Positions 5,837-14,612 of a stretch of DNA of 14,612 nt are shown here, in pieces. The stretch comes from Methylobacterium sp. Lineage in GTDB: Bacteria > Pseudomonadota > Alphaproteobacteria > Rhizobiales > Beijerinckiaceae. Each line of letters opens with the position of its first letter. Positions within the stretch are counted from its first letter, which is position 1. The notes beneath the pieces are model-generated. The model saw nothing but the letters and a program-made list of their open reading frames with translations. It was not told the DNA's origin and did not search any database. The position numbers were made by a program, and so were the translations under genes. The stretch is taken from positions 1 through 14,612 of the forward strand of contig JAJKJG010000298.1 in NCBI GenBank assembly GCA_021154065.1, read 5' to 3'.

Positions 5837-7120
5837 ATGGAGTTTTCCATCGAGACTTCGCCGATGCTCGCTCAGTTTCTTTCCCAGATCGCCCAGGACC
5901 GGCGCGGCTCGGTCGCGCAGATCTTCGCCCTCGCCCTCATTCCGGTCGCCTTCATGGCCGGCGCCGCCATCGACTACACGCGCTCGGTCACGGAACGCTC
6001 CGAGCTTCAGGTGGCGGTCGACGCCGCCGTCCTCGCCGGCGCCAAGGACGCGAGCCAGACCTGGACGACGACCGCGGCGAACGTGTTCAAGGCCGCCTAC
6101 AAGGGCACCGCCAGCGCCGGCTTCACCAAGGACGCGCAGGGCGCCTATGTCGGCACCGCCTCGGCCTCGGTGCCGACGACCTTCGTCGGCATCGCCGGCA
6201 TCCAGCAGATCCCGATCGGCGCCAGCGGCAAGGCCGCGGGGGGGAACCAGGCGGACACCTCCTGCATCCTGACGCTCGACACCGGGCAGCCGGTCTCCGA
6301 CGCGTCGCTGACCTTCAACGGCGCCCCGAACGTCGCGCTCTCGGGCTGCACCATCCGCTCGAACACCAGCCTCAAGTGCAACGGCCACAGCACCGGCGCG
6401 CTGGCCTCGATCGCCGCCGGCACGGCCACCGGCTGCAGCAACCCGCAATCCGGCGCCGCGGTCGTGCCGGACATCTACGCCGAGCTCGCCATCAACATCA
6501 CCAAGCAGTGCAGCGCCTGGCCGGGGGTAACCTGGGTTCCGGGAACGGTGCCGCCCTCGCCCAAGGTCGTCACGCTGATGAAGCCGACGCACACCGAATA
6601 TCACGTCTGCGGCGACCTGACGCTGTCCGGCAGCGGCGACCTGACGGGCGGCGGCGCCGACACGGTGATCGTCATCGAGAACGGCCGCCTCATCCTCGAC
6701 GGCGACGCCTCGATCCAGACGAGCCGGGTGGCTTTCGTCCTCACCGGCGACAACACCAAGGCGAGCGCGATCGAGTTTCCGAACGGCAACGGACACGCCG
6801 CGAGCCTGACGCTTTCGCCCCCGACGGGCGTCAACAATCCGTGGCGGGGCGTCTCCGTGTATCAGGATCCGGCGCTCACCTTCCAGGTCGACGCCGATTG
6901 GGGTCCGGGCGCGACGCTCAATGCCGACGGCCTCGTCTACCTGCCGAAGGCCGACCTGAAGATCCACGGCAACCCGAGCAGCAACAACCCGATCTGCACC
7001 AAGCTCGTCCTCAACAGCTTCACGAGCTCCGGCAGCGTCAACCTCAACCAGACCGCTCAGGGCTGCGAAAATCTCGGCGTCAAGCAGTGGAAGGGCCCGG
7101 GCGCCCGCATCACCGGGTGA
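5837..7120 (+). CDS. TadG-like (TadE/G family) protein with a long C-terminal exported domain
   Basis: The 427-residue product starts with a short cytoplasmic stretch (QDRRGSVAQIF, about 20-30), then a single hydrophobic helix (about 28-46) ending GAAIDYTR, then VTERSELQVAVDAAVLAGAK. That is the classic N-terminal signature of TadG-like Flp-pilus proteins: a pilin-like helix, a conserved Asp46 and an amphipathic start to the outer part. The remaining residues (about 80-427) are predicted to lie outside the inner membrane. They are Cys-containing (for example SCILTLD, SGCTIRS, YHVCGDL) and rich in Gly/Ser/Thr beta-structure, with a stretch resembling a right-handed repeat (LILDGDASIQTS). No von Willebrand A motif (DxSxS) was seen, unlike canonical TadG. 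No other tad/cpa genes adjoin, so a role in Tad pili is uncertain. The start at 5837 has only a weak AGG upstream; ATG 5864 is the alternative. Confidence 0.75.
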   Translation: MEFSIETSPMLAQFLSQIAQDRRGSVAQIFALALIPVAFMAGAAIDYTRSVTERSELQVAVDAAVLAGAKDASQTWTTTAANVFKAAYKGTASAGFTKDAQGAYVGTASASVPTTFVGIAGIQQIPIGASGKAAGGNQADTSCILTLDTGQPVSDASLTFNGAPNVALSGCTIRSNTSLKCNGHSTGALASIAAGTATGCSNPQSGAAVVPDIYAELAINITKQCSAWPGVTWVPGTVPPSPKVVTLMKPTHTEYHVCGDLTLSGSGDLTGGGADTVIVIENGRLILDGDASIQTSRVAFVLTGDNTKASAIEFPNGNGHAASLTLSPPTGVNNPWRGVSVYQDPALTFQVDADWGPGATLNADGLVYLPKADLKIHGNPSSNNPICTKLVLNSFTSSGSVNLNQTAQGCENLGVKQWKGPGARITG

Positions 7121-7141
7121 GCCGCCGATCAGGCCGGGGGC

Positions 7142-8116
7142 TCACTCGATCACCTCGTCGGCCCGCAGCAGGAAGTCCGGGCTGATCGTCAAGCCGAGGG
7201 TGCGCGCCGTCTTGAGATTGACGACCAGCTCGAATTTCACCGGCTGCTCGATCGGCAGGTCGGCCGGCTTTGCCCCATCGATGATCTTTTCCACGTAGCC
7301 GGCGAGGCGCTTTGCCTCGAAAATGCGGCTTGGACCATAGGACAGCAACGCACCATCGGCGGCAAATTCGCGCCACGACGCGATCACCGGCAGCCGCCGC
7401 TCCTGACCATGCCTTGCGATCCTGGCGGCAACGAAATTGGTCAAGCGCGATGCGATGACGAACAGGCTGTCGGCGCCGCTCGCACGCGTCGCGTCCAATG
7501 CGACATCGAGCTCGGCAACGTTGCTGATCGGGTACGCCGTCAGCGCGATGCCGAGCGAGTCTGCCCCACGTCGCGCGAACGTCAGCTCGTCATCGAAGTG
7601 TTGCGGATTGAAGATCGCCGCAACGCGCCGGGTGTCGGGGGCTACCTCCTTGAGCAGCTCCATCCGCTTTGCCGCCATTTCATCGGTCAGGAACGTGAGC
7701 CCGGTGAAATTCGTGGCCGGCCGGGCAAGCGACGCAGCCATTCCGGCCCGTATCGGGTTATCGCTGATGCCAGCGACGATCGGAATTGCGCCGTGGCTGG
7801 CATCGAACAATGCCTTGGCGACATCGCCGCCGACCGCCAGCAGCAGGTCGGGCTGTTGCGCGACGAGCTCGGCGGCCAATTCCGGAAGCCGTGCCGCAAT
7901 GCCATTCGCGTGGCGGTGGACGATTTCGATGTTGCGGCCTTCGATCAACCCGCGCTGGGCAAGCGCATCCTTCAACGATTGGTCGATCGGCCCGAGCGTC
8001 GCGCCGCCGAAGACGAGCCAGCCGATCCGGACGGCGCGTCGTTGCGCGGCTGCGGGGCTGAGCGGGATGGCGGCTGCGGCGCCGCCGAGAACCGCGATGA
8101 ACTCCCGCCGCCTCAT
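7142..8116 (-). CDS. ABC transporter substrate-binding protein, ABC_sub_bind (TrpX-like) family
   Basis: The 324-residue product has an N-terminal export signal with twin arginines (RRREFIAVLGG, then a hydrophobic run and SPAAAQ), as is common for this family in Hyphomicrobiales. The mature part follows the two-lobed family pattern: RIGWLVFGG near the start, LAQRGLIEGRNIEI, AAELVAQQPDLLLAVGG, IPIVAGISDNP, NFTGLTFLTDEMAAKRMELLKEVAP, RRVAAIFNP, YGPSRIFEAKRLAGYVEKI and, near the end, LVVNLKTARTLGLTI. These proteins sit in the periplasm and deliver a small ligand to a permease; some family members bind tryptophan or related molecules, but the ligand here cannot be predicted. ATG 8116 is supported by GAGG six bases upstream. 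No permease or ATPase gene is next to it, so it is an orphan binding protein. It converges with the TadG-like gene, 21 bases apart. Confidence 0.9.
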   Translation of the reverse strand: MRRREFIAVLGGAAAAIPLSPAAAQRRAVRIGWLVFGGATLGPIDQSLKDALAQRGLIEGRNIEIVHRHANGIAARLPELAAELVAQQPDLLLAVGGDVAKALFDASHGAIPIVAGISDNPIRAGMAASLARPATNFTGLTFLTDEMAAKRMELLKEVAPDTRRVAAIFNPQHFDDELTFARRGADSLGIALTAYPISNVAELDVALDATRASGADSLFVIASRLTNFVAARIARHGQERRLPVIASWREFAADGALLSYGPSRIFEAKRLAGYVEKIIDGAKPADLPIEQPVKFELVVNLKTARTLGLTISPDFLLRADEVIE

Positions 8117-8200
8117 CGGTCACCTCGCACGAGCGCCGCGCCGCCCGATAGACTATCCCTGCCGCAATGCAGATGCCAGGGGAGATGCGGCTTCAATCAC

Positions 8201-8217
8201 GAGGCGGCGGACGCCTC
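8201..8217 (-). terminator. Weak hairpin after gyrA
   Basis: GAGGCG (8201-8206) and CGCCTC (8212-8217) form a six-pair GC stem with a five-base loop, 22 bases past the gyrA stop on the minus strand. There is no T-run, so a terminator role is only possible. Confidence 0.25.
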
Positions 8218-8239
8218 GAGGCGATTGGGCTTCGACCCC

Positions 8240-11005
<2,766 letters not shown>

Positions 11006-11012
11006 GGCTGAG

Positions 11013-11019
11013 CTTTCCT
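11013..11019 (-). promoter_or_regulatory. Ribosome-binding site supporting the gyrA TTG start
   Basis: On the minus strand AGGAAAG (11019 to 11013) sits seven bases before the TTG at 11005. With an in-frame TAA further upstream and no other start codon between, it fixes the start. Confidence 0.6.
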
Positions 11020-11181
11020 GCTGCTGCGGCGGCTGGCGCCGGGCTTATCGGCGGCGCCGGGAAGGCCCGCCTCCGCCGCGCATGAATGTGAGAGGAATCA
11101 AGCCCTTAATTGGCCGTTTCGGGCGCTGTTTTCAAGCCGAAACCGGGCGCGATCCACGGTGTTGGGGGGCATCACAAGTCT

Positions 11182-11320
11182 CCTCATGCTGAGGTGCGAC
11201 CCCGGGCTTGCCCCGGGGGAGCCTCGAAGCACGCAACGGCGGTCCGGCGCAGCACCGGCAGGGTTGCGTCCTTCGAGGCTCGCCCCGGACGAAGTCCGGG
11301 GCTCGCACCTCAGGATGAGG
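11182..11320. repeat. Long imperfect inverted repeat with nested hairpins (Hyphomicrobiales intergenic repeat)
   Basis: The left arm (11182-11237) and right arm (11263-11320) are near-perfect inverted copies beginning CCTCAT-CTGAGGTGCGA and ending CTCGAAG-ACGCAAC. Inside each arm is a separate small hairpin: CCCCGGGC/CCCCGGGG on the left and CCCCGGAC/GTCCGGGG on the right. The two differ in sequence but each still pairs. The remaining bases of the 11006-11409 gap, between divergent gyrA and the MarC gene, show no gene; both promoters must be there but I cannot define them. I recall this repeat type as frequent in this order. Confidence 0.8.
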
Positions 11321-11409
11321 GCCTTGTAGGATGGCCCGCTCGGCCAGAGGAGGAAGCGCGTCGGCATTCGAATCCGACTCCGGCCCGATCGTGCGCTAAG
11401 CTCATCGCC

Positions 11410-12270
11410 ATGTACGCCGATTTCCTTGCCTCCGCGCTCGTGACGCTCCTCGTGACGGTCGACCCGCCGGGGCTCGCGCCGATCTTCCTCTCGGTCACCC
11501 GCGGCATGACGGCGGACGAGCGCCGGCGCGTCGCGGCGCGGGCGGCGTTGATCGCGTTTGGCATCCTCGCCTTCTTCGGCCTCGGCGGCGAGGTGCTGCT
11601 GCGGCTTCTTGGCGTTGGCCTGCCGGCGTTCCGGATCGCCGGCGGGCTGCTCCTGTTCTGGATCGCCTTCGAGATGGTGTTCGAGCGCAGCAGCGACCGC
11701 AAGCTGCACACCGCCGAGGTCGCGATCACGCAGGACCACATCCGCAACGTCGCCGCCTTCCCGCTCGCGATGCCGCTGATGGCCGGCCCCGGTGCCATCA
11801 CGGCGATGATCCTCTTGGCCGGCCGCGCCGAGGCGAGCCCGCTCGCGCTCGCCCTCCTCCTCGCGCTCGTCGCCGCGGTGATGTTCGCCTGCCTTGCGGT
11901 CTTCGCCGCCGCCGAGCCGCTCGCCCGCCTCCTCGGCGTCACCGGCCAGGCGGTGCTGACCCGCCTCCTCGGCGTCATCCTCGCCGCGCTCGCGGTGCAG
12001 TTCGTGATCGACGGGGCGCGGGCGGTGGCGGTTTTCCTGAAGTTCGTCCTTGCGCGCCGACAGCTAGCTCAGAACGAGAGCTCAGCCTCATCGGCCGCCA
12101 AGACGAGGACGCGTTTTCCCGCAACATCCGTATCCCGCCGAATCGACGTCGGCGTGAAGCGGATGCGCGCGCGGCAGGATCGGCTGCGCTCAATGGTGTC
12201 GAGCCCGCCGCAATCGGTTTCGACCTTCTGCCTGGCGCGCGCCGGCGCGAGCGCCGCTGGCGCGACATGA
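11410..12270 (+). CDS. MarC-family integral membrane protein with extended C-terminus
   Basis: From ATG 11410 the product is 286 residues. Residues 1 to about 210 are a MarC (UPF0056) protein: DPPGLAPIFLSVT (18-30), the FRIAGGLLLFWIAFEMVF helix, the FPLAMPLMAGPGAITA signature, and six hydrophobic segments ending at VQFVIDGARA. MarC proteins are inner-membrane proteins of unknown transport role; the old link to multiple antibiotic resistance is not supported by later work. Relatives normally stop soon after the last helix, at about 200-220 residues. Here about 70 more residues follow, polar and Ser/Arg-rich (from LARRQLAQ), and the last 202 bases lie antisense to the gene at 12069-12479. The frame is open far upstream, but ATG 11410 matches the family start; its ribosome-binding site is weak. 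Confidence 0.85.
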   Translation: MYADFLASALVTLLVTVDPPGLAPIFLSVTRGMTADERRRVAARAALIAFGILAFFGLGGEVLLRLLGVGLPAFRIAGGLLLFWIAFEMVFERSSDRKLHTAEVAITQDHIRNVAAFPLAMPLMAGPGAITAMILLAGRAEASPLALALLLALVAAVMFACLAVFAAAEPLARLLGVTGQAVLTRLLGVILAALAVQFVIDGARAVAVFLKFVLARRQLAQNESSASSAAKTRTRFPATSVSRRIDVGVKRMRARQDRLRSMVSSPPQSVSTFCLARAGASAAGAT

Positions 12271-12479
12271 ACCGGGCCATCGGTCGAGCAGTCGAACGCG
12301 CCTTTCTCGTCGCTGCTGCAATAGGCGGCTGAAAGCTCGATCCGCTTGCCGAGGTAGCGCTCCGGATGCGCGGCAAGCTCGCGCCAACCGACTTTCTGCG
12401 GCCCGGCCTGACCGAAGGCGGCGACGCCGGCGGTCAGGACCGAAAATGTTGCGAGGCCTATGATCCGCATCGATCGCAT
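12069..12479 (-). CDS. Small exported protein of unknown function
   Basis: The 136-residue product begins MRSMRIIGLATFSVLTAGVA, a typical Sec signal peptide with probable cleavage after AFGQA or nearby. The mature part has GWRELAAHPERYLGKRIEL, a strand pattern like small OB-fold-type periplasmic proteins, and four cysteines (CSS, DCS, DCGG, SCRA) that could form disulfides. It ends VLVLAADEAELSF. ATG 12479 directly follows the TAG of the M20 peptidase gene (12480-12482), so translation is probably coupled; ATG 12470 is an alternative. Its 3' half lies opposite the MarC extension. I do not recognise the family; the OB-like guess is weak. Confidence 0.7.
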   Translation of the reverse strand: MRSMRIIGLATFSVLTAGVAAFGQAGPQKVGWRELAAHPERYLGKRIELSAAYCSSDEKGAFDCSTDGPVHVAPAALAPARARQKVETDCGGLDTIERSRSCRARIRFTPTSIRRDTDVAGKRVLVLAADEAELSF

Positions 12480-13595
12480 CTACAGCGTCTCGAGGAGCCG
12501 CACCATCAGCTTCCGCCGCGGCTCGATCGAGGAGACGAGGCCGTATTCGTGCAGCGTGTGGGCGCCGTCGCCGTCGATGCCGAGGCCGTCGAGCGTCGGC
12601 ACGCCTAGCGCCGCGGTGAAGTTGCCGTCCGAGCCGCCGCCGGTGAGCGGCACCTCGCCGAGCTCGAAGCCGAGCTCCTCGGCCAGGCTGCGGGCGCGCT
12701 CGTAGAGCTTGGCGACGCCCGCCGATTTCTCGTAAGGCGGCCGGTTCATGCCGCCGGTGACGGTGAGCTTCACGTCGGGATCGTGGGCCTTGAGGCCGAG
12801 AATCTCGGCGCCGTGGCGCTCGCCGTCGGCGGCGTTGACGACGCGCAGGTCGACGGCGAAGCGGCAATGCTGCGGGATGACGTTCGCGGCGGTGCCGCCG
12901 GAGATCATGCCGACCGTCGTCGTCACGCCGCGCCCGTAGTCGGTCATCGCCTCGATGGCGAGAATCTGGCGCGCCGCCTCGCGGATGGCGCTGCGCCCGT
13001 CGGCGTGGCGCGAGCCCGAATGCGCCGGCCTACCCTCGACATGCACCTCGAAGCGGCCGACGCCCTTGCGCCCGGTCACGACCTTGCCGCCGTCGCGGGC
13101 GGGCTCGGTGACGAGCGCGAAGGCGGCGTTGCGGGCGAGGTCCTCGATCATCGCCCGCGTCGTCGGGCTGCCGATCTCCTCGTCGGGCGTCATGAGGTAG
13201 ACGAGCGGCCGCCGGGCGCCGCCGGAGCGGGCGACCGTCTTGAAGGCCTCGAGCGCGAGATAAGCCCCGCCCTTCATGTCGTAGCAACCCGGGCCATAGA
13301 GCCGGTCGCCCTCGAGCCGCACCGGCAGATGGTGATCGGCGGTGCCGAGCGGGTGCACGGTGTCGAGATGCGACATGACGAGCACGGCGGGCTCGCTCGT
13401 CTGCGGCCCCGCCCGCAGCACCAGCACGTCGCCGAGCCCGGCCCGGCCCGCGATGCGCTCGACCGCGACCGGCGCGTCCGCGACCTCGGCCGCGACGAGG
13501 TCCATCATCCGGTTGACGCCGGCCGGCGCGTGCGTCGGGCTCTCGGTGCGCAGCCAAGTCGACAGGTGCTCGAGGGTATCGCCGTTCGCGCTCAT
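12480..13595 (-). CDS. M20-family zinc metallopeptidase (glutamate carboxypeptidase/CPG2-like)
   Basis: From ATG 13595 the product is 371 residues, near the family norm. M20 enzymes hydrolyse C-terminal amino acids or acyl groups from small peptides or folate-like substrates using two zinc ions. Visible residues are His76 and Asp78 in SHLDTVHP, bridging Asp106 in CYDMKGG, catalytic Glu139 and metal-binding Glu140 in TPDEEIGS, Glu164 in VTEPA, and a C-terminal His346 in GDGAHTLHE. The dimerisation/lid domain starts near KGVGRFEVHVEGRPAHSG. There is no signal peptide, so it is probably cytoplasmic; substrate specificity is not readable. The frame could begin at TTG 13643, but ATG 13595 has GGAG 11 bases upstream and fits the family start. 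It is followed without a gap by the small exported protein. Confidence 0.9.
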   Translation of the reverse strand: MSANGDTLEHLSTWLRTESPTHAPAGVNRMMDLVAAEVADAPVAVERIAGRAGLGDVLVLRAGPQTSEPAVLVMSHLDTVHPLGTADHHLPVRLEGDRLYGPGCYDMKGGAYLALEAFKTVARSGGARRPLVYLMTPDEEIGSPTTRAMIEDLARNAAFALVTEPARDGGKVVTGRKGVGRFEVHVEGRPAHSGSRHADGRSAIREAARQILAIEAMTDYGRGVTTTVGMISGGTAANVIPQHCRFAVDLRVVNAADGERHGAEILGLKAHDPDVKLTVTGGMNRPPYEKSAGVAKLYERARSLAEELGFELGEVPLTGGGSDGNFTAALGVPTLDGLGIDGDGAHTLHEYGLVSSIEPRRKLMVRLLETL

Positions 13596-13661
13596 CGCCG
13601 TGCGGTCTCCGTTCGCCGCCGGTCTACACCGGGCGCGGCGCAAAAAGAAACGGCGGCCTCG

Positions 13662-13822
13662 CCTCGCCCCGCTTGCGGGGAGAGGCCGACTCGGGCGGGA
13701 GCCCGAGCGGGTGAGGGGCTGTCGACGGCGGAGCGCGATCGTCGGCAGCCCCTCACCCTCGCCCTTCGGGCTTGCTTCGCGGCCTCGCCGCGAAGCCCTC
13801 TCCCCGCATGGCGGGGAGAGGT
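13662..13822. repeat. Mosaic of five hairpins (CTCTCCCCGC-type intergenic repeat)
   Basis: Consecutive perfect or near-perfect hairpins are seen: 13662-13685 (CCTC-CCCCGC/GCGGGG-GAGG), 13690-13707 (CTCGGGC/GCCCGAG), a 13-pair long-range stem GGGTGAGGGGCTG (13709-13721) with 13746-13758, then 13774-13796 (GCTTCGCGGC/GCCGCGAAGC) and 13797-13821 (CCTCTCCCCGC/GCGGGGAGAGG). This arrangement, with GGGTGAGGGGC and CTCTCCCCGC, is a repeat type I recall as widespread in Hyphomicrobiales. It begins 11 bases after the protease stop on the minus strand and may serve as a transcript end or stability element. Confidence 0.8.
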
Positions 13823-13832
13823 GACTGTGAGC

Positions 13833-14612
13833 TCAGCCCGCCTTCGGCATCGCGATGGCGACGAAGCGGGTGCCTTCCTTGCTCTTGACGCGCAGCAGCA
13901 CCGCGGCCTTGCCGGCCTTGTGCGCCGCCTCGAGCCCGGCCTTGACGTCGGCCGGCTTCGACACCGCCTGGCCGCCGACCTCGAGGATGACGTCGCCCTC
14001 CTTGACGCCCTTCTGGGCCGCCGGCCCGTCCGGGTCGACCGCGGCGACGGCGACGCCTTCGCCCTCGCGCGAGGGCGCAAGCTCGAGGCCGAGCTTCGGC
14101 AGGCCGTCATCGCTACGCGACGGCGACGCCTTCGCCTCCTTCTCGCCCGGCTGGGAGGCGAGCGCGACCGTCGCGGTGCGCTCCTTGCCGTCGCGAAGAT
14201 AGGTGATCTCGGCCTTGGCGCCGGGCTTCAGCGCGCCGATCTTGCGGGTGAGCTCACGGGCGTTCGCGACCGGCTCGCCGTCGACCGCGGTGATCACGTC
14301 GCCGGACTTGAGGCCCGCCTTCTCGGCCGGCGTGCCGTCCTGCGCGCCGGCGACGAGCGCGCCCTTCTCGGTCGAGAGGCCGAAGCCCTGGGCGAGCTCC
14401 TTCGTCAGCGGCTGGATCTGCACGCCGAGATAGCCGCGGCTGACGCGCCCGTCCTGCTGCAGCTGGTCGACGACCGTCTGCACGGTCGCGGCCGGCACCG
14501 CGAAGGCAAGGCCGACGCTGCCGCCGGACGGCGAGTAGATCGCCGTGTTCATGCCGACGACCTCGCCCTGGAGGTTGAAGGTCGGGCCGCCGGAGTTGCC
14601 CTTGTTGATCGG
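13833..14612 (-). CDS. Do/HtrA-family serine protease with two PDZ domains, C-terminal part (5' end outside the window)
   Basis: The frame is open to the window edge, so only the last 259 residues are seen. The fragment begins PINKGNSGGP, the catalytic-serine loop: the GNSGG serine is fragment residue 7, near 14592-14594. It continues GEVVGMNTAIYSPSGGSVGLAFAVPA, the end of the trypsin-like domain. PDZ1 follows (RGYLGVQIQPL to about EITYLRDGKERT) and PDZ2 (LGLELAPS to VLLRVKSKEG), ending MPKAG. The His and Asp of the triad and the signal peptide lie outside. This is the DegP/DegQ/MucD type of periplasmic quality-control protease; two PDZ domains exclude DegS-type one-PDZ members. ATG 14552 is internal, not a start. 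Confidence 0.95.
   Translation of the reverse strand, partial: PINKGNSGGPTFNLQGEVVGMNTAIYSPSGGSVGLAFAVPAATVQTVVDQLQQDGRVSRGYLGVQIQPLTKELAQGFGLSTEKGALVAGAQDGTPAEKAGLKSGDVITAVDGEPVANARELTRKIGALKPGAKAEITYLRDGKERTATVALASQPGEKEAKASPSRSDDGLPKLGLELAPSREGEGVAVAAVDPDGPAAQKGVKEGDVILEVGGQAVSKPADVKAGLEAAHKAGKAAVLLRVKSKEGTRFVAIAMPKAG

Noticed and set aside
5681..6967. Minus-strand open frame of 428 codons opposite the TadG-like gene
   Set aside because: Arg/Gly/Ala/Asp-rich shadow. The plus-strand reading has a clear membrane helix and TadG signature.

Overview
This is a GC-rich chromosomal window that looks like an alphaproteobacterium of the order Hyphomicrobiales (Rhizobiales). The evidence is the very high GC and third-position GC, an alphaproteobacterial GyrA, a stand-alone ABC substrate-binding protein of the ABC_sub_bind type, an RTX protein and a TadG-like protein side by side, and three intergenic palindromic repeats of kinds I remember as common in this order. 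No genus can be named from what I can see.

Layout. Positions 1-441 (+) hold the C-terminal end of an ankyrin-repeat protein. A LysE/RhtB exporter faces it at 453-1070 (-). Positions 1119-1849 (-) form an AT-richer island with the remains of a small membrane/coiled-coil protein, now split over three reading frames by two apparent single-base insertions. Positions 1850-2219 show no recognisable gene. A large secreted RTX adhesin-like protein occupies 2220-5633 (+), and 5634-5836 is packed with hairpins, including a widespread Hyphomicrobiales palindrome and a terminator-like hairpin just ahead of the next gene. A TadG-like protein follows at 5837-7120 (+). Next come a Tat-type ABC substrate-binding lipid/amino-acid-class protein at 7142-8116 (-) and gyrA at 8240-11005 (-, TTG start). 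Positions 11006-11409 hold a long inverted repeat with nested hairpins. A MarC-family membrane protein lies at 11410-12270 (+) with an unusual C-terminal extension that runs antisense into a small exported protein at 12069-12479 (-). That small gene abuts an M20 metallopeptidase at 12480-13595 (-). Positions 13662-13822 hold a mosaic of hairpins, and 13833-14612 (-) is the C-terminal two-PDZ half of a Do/HtrA-type serine protease, cut by the window edge just before its catalytic serine loop.

How the genes relate. Most are unrelated housekeeping or envelope genes. The two cell-surface genes (RTX, TadG-like) are adjacent and same-strand but separated by terminator-like structures, and no type I secretion or tad pilus genes are visible, so their partners must be elsewhere. 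The M20 peptidase and the 136-aa exported protein form a two-gene unit with no gap. I found no convincing new multi-gene system. The most interesting single observations are a strict 27-residue (three-nonapeptide) super-period in the RTX domain, a GyrA quinolone-determining region with Leu and Asn in place of the usual Ser and Asp, the frameshifted AT-rich membrane gene, and the MarC extension overlapping an opposite gene.
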